Source: Arenimonas sp049195245 (GTDB lineage Bacteria > Pseudomonadota > Gammaproteobacteria > Xanthomonadales > Xanthomonadaceae). From it: a stretch of DNA of 64,000 nucleotides. A program made the translations under genes and the position numbers. A model generated the notes under the pieces. The model was not told where the DNA came from, ran no database searches, and saw only the letters and a program-made list of their open reading frames with translations. The DNA lies in the NCBI RefSeq assembly GCF_049195245.1, contig NZ_JBMIRR010000026.1, positions 186,001-250,000 of the forward strand. The letters are read 5' to 3'. Shown here piece by piece: positions 44,383-52,273 of this stretch; the stretch's first letter is position 1; the number at the start of each line of letters is the position of its first letter.

Positions 44383-45033
44383 TCAGCGATAGACGCCGAA
44401 CTCGGCGCGGCACCCGTGGTCGACCCAGACCTGGTTGCGCTCGACGCCCCACGAGTAACCGTAGCGGCACTGCGACTTGCTCAGCTGGCGCACGATCTCG
44501 ACGTGGCCACGGCCGCGGATGCTGCCGGCGGTGCAGCGGGTGTACTCGTCATCGCGCGACTCGCACTCGAAGGTGTAGTCGGGCGCACCCCAGTTGCCGG
44601 AGTGGTAGTCGTCGTCGTAGTAGCCGTCGTCGCGGTAGTCGTTGCGGTAGTCGTGGCGGTCCCGGTCCTTGTCGTGCGAGGCGATCGCGGCGCCCAGCAG
44701 GCCCAGCACCACGGCGCCGGCGACGATCTTGCCGGCATCGCTGCCGCCGCCGGACGAGGACGAGCCGCCGCCGCTGCCGACCCGGAACTCGGCGCGGCAG
44801 CCGCGCGTGACCCAGATGCGGTTGCGGTCGTAGCCCCAGGTGTCGCCCTGCCAGCAGCCCTGCGAGCTGAGCTGGCGCGACAGGCGCACGCCGCCGCGCG
44901 TGTCCACGCTGCAGCTGCGCCACTGGTTGTCCTGGGATTCGCAGCGCACGGTCTGGTCGGCCAGCGCGGAAGGGGCGTGCAGCAGGCCGAGGCCCAGGGC
45001 CACGGCGGCGATCATCGGAAGTCTGGCGTTCAT
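44383..45033 (-). CDS. Secreted protein with two DUF3011 repeats
   Basis: A 216-aa protein with a signal peptide (MIAAVALGLGLLHAPSALA) and two copies of a roughly 55-residue DUF3011 unit (residues about 27-84 and 158-214). Each copy has CES..., RQLS, a second cysteine, WG, RN, a WV pair and GCRAEF, so each can form disulfides. Between them are a Gly/Ser linker, one hydrophobic helix (AGKIVAGAVVLGLLGAAIAS) and an Asp/Tyr/Arg-rich stretch. The family occurs in proteobacteria; function unknown. Its start codon shares a base with the stop of the EF-hand gene. Confidence 0.82.
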   Translation of the reverse strand: MNARLPMIAAVALGLGLLHAPSALADQTVRCESQDNQWRSCSVDTRGGVRLSRQLSSQGCWQGDTWGYDRNRIWVTRGCRAEFRVGSGGGSSSSGGGSDAGKIVAGAVVLGLLGAAIASHDKDRDRHDYRNDYRDDGYYDDDYHSGNWGAPDYTFECESRDDEYTRCTAGSIRGRGHVEIVRQLSKSQCRYGYSWGVERNQVWVDHGCRAEFGVYR

Positions 45034-45401
45034 CAGGCGTCCCCTGCTTTGGCGGCTTCGCGGGCCTTGCGGGCCGCGACGATCTCGGCGAGATCCATGT
45101 AGCCATCTCCGTTGCTGTCGTGGCTGGCGAAGGCGGCGTCGGACTGGGCGATGAAGTCGTCGCGGCTGATGTCGCCGCCGTCGGCGACCCCGTGCTCGTC
45201 GGCGCTGATCACGCCGTCGCCGTTGCGGTCGCGGCGCGCGAACAGGCGGGCGGTGAAGTTGCGGTACTCCTCGGCGTCGATGCGGCCGTCGCCGTTGCGG
45301 TCGTAGCGATGCAGGAACCGATTGCCCGGCGCCTCCGATACCTCGGCGGCCCAGGCGCCTGACGCGGCCAGCAGGCCGGCCAGCAGCACGATGGTTTTCA
45401 T
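45033..45401 (-). CDS. Secreted EF-hand calcium-binding protein
   Basis: Start chosen at ATG 45401, giving a signal peptide (MKTIVLLAGLLAASGAWAA) and 122 aa in all. Three canonical 12-residue calcium loops are visible: DRNGDGRIDAEE, DRNGDGVISADE and DSNGDGYMDLAE. It would bind Ca2+ in the periplasm or outside. The TGATG junction with the DUF3011 gene (1-nt overlap) shows the two are translated together, suggesting a shared periplasmic role. Confidence 0.88.
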   Translation of the reverse strand: MKTIVLLAGLLAASGAWAAEVSEAPGNRFLHRYDRNGDGRIDAEEYRNFTARLFARRDRNGDGVISADEHGVADGGDISRDDFIAQSDAAFASHDSNGDGYMDLAEIVAARKAREAAKAGDA

Positions 45402-45472
45402 GGTCACTCCCCTGGGCGGCATGCCCGCGCCCATCATGAAACCCGGCCGTTAAAACCCCGTGAAGCCGGGGT

Positions 45473-47023
45473 TTACCAGTCCGTGGGGCGGTAATCCTTC
45501 AGGAACTGGCCCCAGACGTGCCGGCCGGTGTTGATGCCGTCGATGATCGGGTCGACGATGCGCGCCGCGCCGTCCACGATGTCCAGCGGCGGATGGAAGC
45601 GCTCCTCGCGGGTCTTGCGCGCCGCGATCTCGACCGGATCCTCGTCGGTGATCCAGCCGGTGTCCACCGAGTTCATGTGGATGCCGTCGCCGTGGTAATC
45701 GGCGGCCGAGGTGCGCGTCATCATGTTCAGCGCGGCCTTGGCCATGTTGGTGTGCGGGTGCCGGGTGGTCTTGAAGTTGCGGTAGAACTGCCCCTCCATC
45801 GCCGACACGTTGACGATGTGCTTGTCCCGTTCCGGCGTGCGCAGCATCAGCGGCTTCAGGCGCGCGTTGAGGATGAAGGGTGCCACGGCGTTCACCAGCT
45901 GAACTTCGAGCAGCTCGACGGCGGGCACTTCGTGCAGCAGCAGGCGCCAGGAGTTGCGGCCGCGCAGGTCGATCTGCTGCAGGTCCTGGTCGAGCTGGCC
46001 GTCGGGGAACAGGTGCTTCTGGCCCAGCAGTTCCTCGGCCAGCAGGGGCACCTGCGAGAGTTCGGCCGCCCGCGTGATGCCCGGCGCCGCCAGCCCGGTC
46101 ACCAGGGTCTGGCCGCCGGGCAGGATGTCGCCGGCGCGCACGCCTTCGTAGCTGCCCAGCAGCTTGCGCACGTGCTCGGGCATGTCGGCGTGGGCGGCGG
46201 TCTCGCCGGCCATCATGTGCGCATAGAACTCCGGCGGGCGGCGTACGGTCTGGCAGGCGTTGTTGACGATGAAATCGAGCCGGTCGTGGGTCTGCAGCAG
46301 CTGCTGGCAGAAGGCCTCGACGCTGGGCGTGTGCCGCAGGTCCAGGCCGAACACTTCCAGGTTGTGGCCCCAGTCGCCGAAGTCCGGCTCCTGCGCGTAG
46401 CGCGCCGCCGAGTCGCGCGGAAAACGCGTGGTGACGATCAGGCGGGCGCCGGCGCGCAGCAGCTTCAGCCCGGCCTGGTAGCCGATCTTGACGCGACCGC
46501 CGGTGAGCAGGGCCACGCGCCCGCGCAGGTCGGCGGTCTCGGTGCGCTTGTGGAAATTGAACTCGGCGCAGTCCGGGCACATCTGGTCGTAGAAGTGGTG
46601 GATGCGGGTGTACTTGAGCTTGCAGACGTAGCAGTGCTGCGGCTCGACCGACTCGCGGACCGGATCGTCGGTGATCGCATCGGCGGGTTTGGCCTGCGGC
46701 GGGAAGTAGTTGGGCGTGGTGAACACCGGCTTGCGGCGCAGCTCGCGGATGCCGGTGGCGTTGAGCACCGCATCGTCCTGCTGGTTCTTGAGCTGCACCT
46801 GCTCGCGCTTGCGCGCACGCCGCAGCTTGCGGTGGTGGATCGGGTCGGGGTTGTGGAAGCGGTGCACCGCGGCCTTCAGGCGCTTGCTGTCTTCCACGGG
46901 AAGCGTATCGAGCACGGCCTTGTCGGCCGCGACGGTTTCGAGCAGCTCGGCCGCCGCGCGCAGGCGTTCGAGCAGGGAGTCGGCGCCGGCGCTGGCGTCG
47001 GGCGGGGAAGTGGGCTTGGACAT
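45473..47023 (-). CDS. Zinc-ribbon/short-chain dehydrogenase fusion protein
   Basis: A 516-aa protein. Residues 1-120 are a helical, charged N-terminal region. A likely zinc knuckle follows, CYVCK...CPDC with 14 residues between the pairs (about residues 131-152). Then comes a Rossmann domain with LLTGGRVKIGYQAGLKLLRA and FIVNNACQTVRR. The expected serine is in NVSAMEG but the YxxxK tyrosine appears to be replaced: the conserved lysine is in TNMAKAALNMM with threonine four places before it. The activity is therefore uncertain. It is divergent from ohrR. Confidence 0.8.
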   Translation of the reverse strand: MSKPTSPPDASAGADSLLERLRAAAELLETVAADKAVLDTLPVEDSKRLKAAVHRFHNPDPIHHRKLRRARKREQVQLKNQQDDAVLNATGIRELRRKPVFTTPNYFPPQAKPADAITDDPVRESVEPQHCYVCKLKYTRIHHFYDQMCPDCAEFNFHKRTETADLRGRVALLTGGRVKIGYQAGLKLLRAGARLIVTTRFPRDSAARYAQEPDFGDWGHNLEVFGLDLRHTPSVEAFCQQLLQTHDRLDFIVNNACQTVRRPPEFYAHMMAGETAAHADMPEHVRKLLGSYEGVRAGDILPGGQTLVTGLAAPGITRAAELSQVPLLAEELLGQKHLFPDGQLDQDLQQIDLRGRNSWRLLLHEVPAVELLEVQLVNAVAPFILNARLKPLMLRTPERDKHIVNVSAMEGQFYRNFKTTRHPHTNMAKAALNMMTRTSAADYHGDGIHMNSVDTGWITDEDPVEIAARKTREERFHPPLDIVDGAARIVDPIIDGINTGRHVWGQFLKDYRPTDW

Positions 47024-47110
47024 GGCTCGGGATCTTGGCGTGGCGGGCGGGGCCGCAGGCCGCCATTGTCCCAGACCGGCGGGCCCGGGGCGATCCGGCC
47101 TTTACATCGC

Positions 47111-47139
47111 TTGCTATTGCATCGTGCGCTATGTATATT
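47111..47139 (+). promoter_or_regulatory. Predicted ohrR promoter
   Basis: TTGCTA (47111-47116), a 17-bp spacer and TATATT (47134-47139). The expected start near 47146 is next to the ATG at 47147, so the mRNA may be leaderless or nearly so. An OhrR operator could overlap, but no clean palindrome is seen. Confidence 0.6.
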
Positions 47140-47146
47140 CCCGGCC

Positions 47147-47611
47147 ATGGCCACCCGACGCCCCGCCGCCCCGCCCTCCCCGCCGGTGCGCCTGCTGGAC
47201 GAGCAGCTCTGCTTCGCGCTGTATTCCACCGGCCTGGCCATGGCCAAGGCCTACCGCAAGCCGCTGGCCGCGCTGGGCCTGACCTACCCGCAGTACCTGG
47301 TGCTGCTGGTGCTGTGGGCGCAGGACGAGCAGACGGTGTCGCAAATCGGCGAGAAGCTGTTCCTGGATTCGGCCACGCTGACGCCCCTGCTCAAGCGCAT
47401 GCAGGCCGCGGGCCTGGTCAGCCGCACCCGCGGCCGGCAGGACGAACGCCAGGTGCTGATCGCGCTGGCGCCCGCCGGCCGCGCGCTGAAGTCCCGCATT
47501 CCGAAACTGCAGCACGGCATCTTCTGCGCCACCGGCTGCGACGCCGAGACGCTGCTGGCCACCAAGGCCCAGCTCGAAACCCTGCGCGCCAACCTGCTGG
47601 CCCAGGACTGA
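47147..47611 (+). CDS. ohrR: MarR-family organic-hydroperoxide regulator OhrR
   Basis: 154 aa. The N-terminal redox-sensing cysteine is present in LDEQLCFALYSTGLAMAKAY, the segment that defines OhrR; the winged HTH reads QTVSQIGEKLFLDSATLTPL and the wing GRQDERQVLI. Oxidation by organic hydroperoxides releases it from DNA. It precedes ohr on the same strand by 40 bp. No ribosome binding site is seen before the ATG. Confidence 0.93.
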   Translation: MATRRPAAPPSPPVRLLDEQLCFALYSTGLAMAKAYRKPLAALGLTYPQYLVLLVLWAQDEQTVSQIGEKLFLDSATLTPLLKRMQAAGLVSRTRGRQDERQVLIALAPAGRALKSRIPKLQHGIFCATGCDAETLLATKAQLETLRANLLAQD

Positions 47612-47651
47612 TCCCCATCCATCCCGAACCGACCCACGAAGGAGACCCGCC

Positions 47652-48077
47652 ATGTCCATCGAAAACGTGCTCTACCGCGCCACCGCCACCGCCACCGGTG
47701 GCCGCGAAGGCCGCGCCTCGTCGTCCGACGGCGCGCTTGACCTCAAGCTCAGCACCCCGCGCGAACTCGGCGGCGGCGGCGGCGACGGCACCAATCCCGA
47801 GCAGCTGTTCGCCGCGGGCTATTCGGCCTGTTTCATCGGCGCGATGAAAGTGGTGGCCGGCAAGATGAAGATCGCGCTGCCCGCGGACACGTCCATCACG
47901 GGCGTGGTCGGCATCGGCCCGATTCCGGCCGGTTTCGGCATCGAAGTGGAGCTGAAGATCTCGATCCCCGGCATGGACCGCGCGCAGGCGCAGCAGCTGG
48001 TGGAAACGGCCCACAAGGTGTGCCCTTACTCCAACGCCACGCGCGGCAACATCGACGTCACGCTGACCATCGTCTGA
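47652..48077 (+). CDS. ohr: Organic hydroperoxide resistance peroxidase Ohr
   Basis: 141 aa, full length for Ohr/OsmC. The two catalytic cysteines are in the expected settings, YSACFIGAMK and HKVCPYSNATRGN, and the arginine of the thiol-peroxidase site is in STPRELGG. It reduces fatty-acid and other organic hydroperoxides using lipoylated proteins. AAGGAGA precedes the ATG. It is likely cotranscribed with ohrR. Confidence 0.95.
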   Translation: MSIENVLYRATATATGGREGRASSSDGALDLKLSTPRELGGGGGDGTNPEQLFAAGYSACFIGAMKVVAGKMKIALPADTSITGVVGIGPIPAGFGIEVELKISIPGMDRAQAQQLVETAHKVCPYSNATRGNIDVTLTIV

Positions 48078-48087
48078 ATGACATCGC

Positions 48088-48127
48088 CGCATCGCGCGAC
48101 CGTGCGTTATGCCGGTCGCGCGATGCG
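48088..48127. terminator. 15-bp perfect hairpin after ohr
   Basis: CGCATCGCGCGACCG and its exact complement separated by 10 nt. It lies 10 bp after the ohr stop. There is no T-run, so it may be an RNA-stabilising or Rho-linked hairpin rather than an intrinsic terminator. Confidence 0.5.
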
Positions 48128-48211
48128 ATTCGCCCTAGCCGCGCCGTTAACGCTGGCGCGCCTAGACTCCTGTGCAAAGCACCAATCGGTGCGTGGACAC
48201 AGGAGCAACAC

Positions 48212-48604
48212 ATGGAAAAGATTCCCGCTGGAACCTGGATCGTGGTCGCCGACGGCGCCGGCGCCCGCGTGTTCACCAATGTCGGCAACGAGCACAAGAT
48301 CGCGCTGCGCCAGGACGACCATCTTTCCCAGGGCGACCTGGTCGAAGGCGGTGCTGGCGACGTTCCGCAGGAACAGACCGACGCGGAGCTGGGCGAAGCG
48401 GCGTTCTCGCGCCAGCTGGCCCACCGCATCAATGCGGCTGCGCTGAACAACAAGTTCGACCACATCGTGCTGATCGCCGATCCGCAGTCGCTGGGCCGCA
48501 TGCGCCCGCTGCTGCACAAGGAAACCCAGTCACGCCTGGTCGGCGAACTGGCCAAGACCCTGACCAACGCGCCGCTGGAAGACATCGAGCGCGCGCTGCA
48601 CTGA
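48212..48604 (+). CDS. Host-attachment (PF10116/baeRF-like) protein
   Basis: 130 aa from ATG 48212, after AGGAG. The opening TWIVVADGAGARVFTNVG and the end FDHIVLIADPQSLGRMRPLL match the 'host attachment protein' family, whose core resembles archaeal release factor eRF1 middle domains. The family was named from plant-associated bacteria; its biochemical role is not established. It stands alone between two hairpins. Confidence 0.8.
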   Translation: MEKIPAGTWIVVADGAGARVFTNVGNEHKIALRQDDHLSQGDLVEGGAGDVPQEQTDAELGEAAFSRQLAHRINAAALNNKFDHIVLIADPQSLGRMRPLLHKETQSRLVGELAKTLTNAPLEDIERALH

Positions 48605-48613
48605 ACGTCGCCG

Positions 48614-48640
48614 GCGGAGGGGCGCGTCCCGCCCCTCCGC
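48614..48640. terminator. Hairpin between convergent genes
   Basis: GCGGAGGGGC, a 7-nt loop and GCCCCTCCGC: a perfect 10-bp stem exactly filling the space between two convergent stop codons. It could serve both directions, though no T-run is present. Confidence 0.55.
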
Positions 48641-49756
48641 TCAGTCGTCGCCGGCCGCCGCCGCTTGGTCCGGAATCTCGCGGCGCTGGCCGTCCAGTCC
48701 GGCGCGACTCAGCACACCGTCCTCGACCAGCAGCAGTTCACCGGACACGCCTTCCTTGATGCTGCTGTCGATCGCGATCACCCGGCCACCGTGCCGCGAC
48801 TGCACGCCGGGCTGCGAGGTGTGGCCGACGACGATGCGCTCCGCGCCAAGGGCGTCGAGGATGACCTGCACCTGCGCCGTATCCGGTCCGTCCGGCAGGA
48901 AGTAGCCGCGATACCAGATCGGGCTGCCGACGCCGTCCTGCAGCGCCGCCAGCACCGGATCGCCGCGCAGCTGGTCGCGTGACAGTCCCAGCGAAGCGCG
49001 CGAGCGAACGTTGATCTGGTCCAGGTCCAGGCCGAGCGCCAGAAACCCGGGCCCGATGCCGCCGTGCACGAACACCAGCCCGTCCACCTGCAGCACCGTG
49101 CGCTTGCTGCGCAGCCAGTCGCCCAGCACCGTGTCGGGGCCGTACAGGGCCGGGAACGGCGTGCCCAGCGCGATGGCAACGCGGCGATCGTTTTCGTGCA
49201 GGTAACGCAGGTCGTCGCGCAGCACCAGCGATTCGTGGTTTCCCAGCGTGAAGTGCACGGCGCCGCCTGCGTCGCGCGCCTGCTGTTCCAGCATGTACAG
49301 CAGCCACAGCACGTCGTTGGCGCGCGGGCCCCGATCAAACACGTCGCCGGTGACCACGAGATGGCCGCGGCCGTAGGCCCAGTCACCGTCCGCGTCGATG
49401 ATGCCGTTGGCCTGCAGCAGGCGCCGGGTCAGGTCGAACTGGCCGTGCAGGTCGGACAGCGCCGCCAGCCTCGGCGCGCCGGTGGTGCGCGCGGGCGCGT
49501 CGATGCCCGCACGCGGCCGCAGCGCCAGCGTCCGTGGATAGCCGCAGCGGGAGGCGACCTGCACGGGCCAGGTGGGGCGCTCGATGCGCTCCTTCGTCAC
49601 GACGCCGGCGCAGACCCAGCGCAGCTCCAGGTCATCGCCCACGTAGCGTGCGTAAGGGCCGGCATCGTCCGGCGCCGCGGGTTCCGCCGCGGGCAGGGAC
49701 AGCGGCGCAGCGAAGAGCGCAGCCAGCAGCAGCCAGACCAGGGGCCTAGGGCGCAT
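48641..49756 (-). CDS. Secreted metallophosphoesterase (PPP-like)
   Basis: A 371-aa protein with a signal peptide (LVWLLLAALFAAPLSLPA) and the calcineurin-like metal site: SDLHGQFD, GDVFDRG, GNHES and VGHTSQPG, plus a histidine in VFVHGGIG. This resembles the Shewanella-type/bacterial PPP phosphatases. It would dephosphorylate small molecules or peptides in the periplasm. It overlaps the preceding protease-like gene by 11 bp, so expression is linked. Confidence 0.85.
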   Translation of the reverse strand: MRPRPLVWLLLAALFAAPLSLPAAEPAAPDDAGPYARYVGDDLELRWVCAGVVTKERIERPTWPVQVASRCGYPRTLALRPRAGIDAPARTTGAPRLAALSDLHGQFDLTRRLLQANGIIDADGDWAYGRGHLVVTGDVFDRGPRANDVLWLLYMLEQQARDAGGAVHFTLGNHESLVLRDDLRYLHENDRRVAIALGTPFPALYGPDTVLGDWLRSKRTVLQVDGLVFVHGGIGPGFLALGLDLDQINVRSRASLGLSRDQLRGDPVLAALQDGVGSPIWYRGYFLPDGPDTAQVQVILDALGAERIVVGHTSQPGVQSRHGGRVIAIDSSIKEGVSGELLLVEDGVLSRAGLDGQRREIPDQAAAAGDD

Positions 49757-50831
49757 GCGTGCTGCCCCGGAACTGGCCGCGCTCGGGCGGCGCCGGCCAC
49801 AGCGACGGCACGGGTCCCCACTCGCCGCCGGTCTGGCGAAGGAAATGCCGCACGAATTCCCCCAGGTCGATATCCAGCGCGGCGTGCGCGGCGGATCGCC
49901 CGGCGTCCTCGAGATGCGCCGCCTGCGCGAAGCGCTTGAACGCGGCCCAGTCGCTGCTCAGTCCGTTCACCATCAGGCGGCCCAGGTCGTAAGCGAGCTC
50001 GCTGCCTTGGTCGGGACGCAGGAAGGCCGCACCCGACCAGAACTGCTGGATCGTCTCGACAGTCCAGAATTTCCGATGCTGGTCCTCGAGCTTCATCACC
50101 GACCAGGCGTCGGCACCGATGCGGGTCAGGCGCTGCTCGGAATTCACGGCCATGCCTTCGTTGAGCCAGGCCGGGATCGGCAGGTGGCTGAGTTGGCTGT
50201 GCGTCATCTCATGCACGATCACCGGTTCGAAGTGACTCAGCTCTTCGCCATGCACCACGAAGTGGCTGCAGCCTGCATGCAGGAACATGCCCGAGCTCAT
50301 GGCGAACTCGCCTTCGTCCGGATAGTAATAGCCGACGTAGCGGTAATAGTCCTCCTCGTCGGCGAACACCACGAGGATTTCCTTGCCCGCGTCGGAGGAC
50401 GCGGCCAGTTCCTCCAGCAGGTGCTGCACGCGACGCAGGGTCGTATCCAGGAATCCCAGGGTGGCCGCGGCGGTTCTCGGTGACTGTGCGCTGAGGAGGA
50501 AGCACGTCGCCGATTCATGCAATCGGTAGTTCCCGCCGAGGGACTCACGGAAAAGCTCCAGCCACGTCCGTTCGCAAGCCAACCAGGCGTCGTTCCGCGC
50601 CGACTCCGGCAGCCCTTCCAGCCAGGCTTCCACGCGCTCCCAACGCGGATGATGGAAGCCGTCCCGATGGCCGGCCTCCTCGAGCAGGTCGAGAAACCCA
50701 TCGCCGCTGCGGACCCTAGGGTCGGCGGGAGCTACGGTCGGCAGCGCCTCTTCGGCCGGGCCCGGGCCTTGCCGGGCACCTAGTATCCGTTTCACGAAAC
50801 TCAGCATGCGCGCCAGCATCACAGATTCCAC
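49746..50831 (-). CDS. Putative zinc metalloprotease with HExxH motif
   Basis: A 361-aa protein with the zinc signature VIVHEMTHSQLSHLPIPAWL, where the glutamate of NEGMAV seven residues later may be the third ligand (gluzincin pattern). There is no clear signal peptide; several ATG codons near the start (50831, 50816, 50807) are possible. The N-terminal part is Trp/Arg-rich and unrecognised. It overlaps the phosphatase gene by 11 bp. Confidence 0.68.
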   Translation of the reverse strand: MESVMLARMLSFVKRILGARQGPGPAEEALPTVAPADPRVRSGDGFLDLLEEAGHRDGFHHPRWERVEAWLEGLPESARNDAWLACERTWLELFRESLGGNYRLHESATCFLLSAQSPRTAAATLGFLDTTLRRVQHLLEELAASSDAGKEILVVFADEEDYYRYVGYYYPDEGEFAMSSGMFLHAGCSHFVVHGEELSHFEPVIVHEMTHSQLSHLPIPAWLNEGMAVNSEQRLTRIGADAWSVMKLEDQHRKFWTVETIQQFWSGAAFLRPDQGSELAYDLGRLMVNGLSSDWAAFKRFAQAAHLEDAGRSAAHAALDIDLGEFVRHFLRQTGGEWGPVPSLWPAPPERGQFRGSTHAP

Positions 50832-50840
50832 GCAAATGAA

Positions 50841-50869
50841 AAGGCCCCGTCGGACTGCCGACGGGGCCT
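50841..50869 (-). terminator. Intrinsic terminator after the desaturase gene
   Basis: On the minus strand a perfect 12-bp stem (AGGCCCCGTCGG and its complement, 4-nt loop) is followed by TTTTCATTTG. It lies 20 bp after the desaturase stop. Confidence 0.85.
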
Positions 50870-50888
50870 GGACTTGCCGCGGACCGGA

Positions 50889-52073
50889 TCAGGCCCGGGC
50901 CGGTACCATCGAATAGCCTTTCAGGCGTGCCGAGAACTCCTGCAGCTGGCGGATGCCCGAGGCCTCGGCCTCGGCGCACCAGGTTCGCAGCGCGTCCATC
51001 TTGGCCTCGGCCTCGGCGCTCTTGAGCTCGTAGATCGCCAGCAGGCGCGAACGGAACTCCATCAGCCGCGCGGTATTGGGACGCTCGGCGATCCAGGCGC
51101 TGAAGCGGGCCCGGTTCTCCTCGCTCAGCCACTTGCCCTCGCTGCGGAAGGCGCGACGCAGGCGGCCCGGCAGGTCGGCGGCCTCGGCCTTGAGGTGCGG
51201 CTTGAGCACGATCTGGAAGTAGTCGGTGGCCACCTGCCAGCGGTGCGCCATCACCGCGCGCATCGTGTCGGCATCGGGCACCTGGATGTTGGGGCGCACG
51301 TCCAGTTCGGGCGCGACGCGCAGCACCTTGGCCAGGCCCAGCGCCTGCAGGCCGCGGATCACGGTCCAGCCGATGTCGAACTCGTACTTGCGCAGCGCAA
51401 ACTTGGCCGAGCTCGGGAACGCGTGGTGGTTGTTGTGCAGCTCTTCGCCGCCGACCCAGAAGGCCCACGGAGTGAGGTTGGTGGCGGTATCGGCCGTGTC
51501 GAAGTTGCGGTAGCCCCACCAGTGGCCCAGGCCATTGATGACGCCGGCGGCCCAGAACGGAATCCACGCCATCTGCAGCGCCCACATCGCGATGCCCGGG
51601 AGGCCGAACAGCGCCAGGTTGATGGCGAGCATCAGGATCGGACCGAAGGTGGCGCGCGGCGTGTACAGCTTGCGCTCGATCCAGTCGTCCGGCGAACCCT
51701 TGCCGTACTTCTCCAGCATGTCCTTGTCCAGGCGCGCTTCCTGGTACAGCTCGACGCCGCGCCACAGCACCTGGTGGATGCCCTGGAAGCGCGGGCTGTG
51801 CGGATCTTCCGCGGTCTCGCACTTGGCGTGGTGCTTGCGGTGCACCGCCGTCCATTCCTTGGTGACCATGGCGGTGGTGAGCCAGGCCCAGAATCGGAAG
51901 AAGTGCGTGAGCACCGGATGGAAGTCCACGCCGCGATGCGCCGCGCTGCGGTGCAGATAGAGCGTGGTGGTCATGATGGTGACCTGGGTGACCACCAGGA
52001 AATAGACCGCCATCTGCCAGTAGCTGGCCTGCGTGATGCCGCGCGCCAGCCAGTCGAACACATCCAGTGACAT
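50889..52073 (-). CDS. Acyl-CoA/acyl-lipid desaturase (DesA-type)
   Basis: 394 aa from ATG 52073; the frame extends upstream but has no better start. The three histidine boxes of membrane desaturases are present: HRSAAH, HRKHH and HNNHH, set between about four helices. It introduces a double bond, probably delta-9, into membrane fatty acids. The C-terminal 130 residues are an unusual helical, charged extension. It ends at an intrinsic terminator and appears to be a single-gene unit. Confidence 0.88.
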   Translation of the reverse strand: MSLDVFDWLARGITQASYWQMAVYFLVVTQVTIMTTTLYLHRSAAHRGVDFHPVLTHFFRFWAWLTTAMVTKEWTAVHRKHHAKCETAEDPHSPRFQGIHQVLWRGVELYQEARLDKDMLEKYGKGSPDDWIERKLYTPRATFGPILMLAINLALFGLPGIAMWALQMAWIPFWAAGVINGLGHWWGYRNFDTADTATNLTPWAFWVGGEELHNNHHAFPSSAKFALRKYEFDIGWTVIRGLQALGLAKVLRVAPELDVRPNIQVPDADTMRAVMAHRWQVATDYFQIVLKPHLKAEAADLPGRLRRAFRSEGKWLSEENRARFSAWIAERPNTARLMEFRSRLLAIYELKSAEAEAKMDALRTWCAEAEASGIRQLQEFSARLKGYSMVPARA

Positions 52074-52273
52074 GGGGAAGACTCCGAAGGAATCGGGCGG
52101 GGGCCCGTGACAGGGGGCGATGATGCCCGCGGCGGCGTGGCTCGTCACCCTGCGTCAAGGTATGGTGTTCAGGCACCGCCGCCACAAGGGCCGCCATGAA
52201 CGCGCATTCATCCCGCGGCTGCCACGGGATGCCGGCGATCGTGGCCGCGTTCGCTGCGCAGGGCGGAGCGGGT

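Noticed and set aside
44590..44660. Trinucleotide-like repeat (GTCGTC/GTAGTC)
   Set aside because: It is coding sequence for the Asp/Tyr-rich linker of the DUF3011 protein rather than a separate repeat element.
50790..50801. parS-like GTTTCACGAAAC
   Set aside because: It lacks two bases of the central parS palindrome, so the half-sites are mis-spaced, and it lies inside a coding region.
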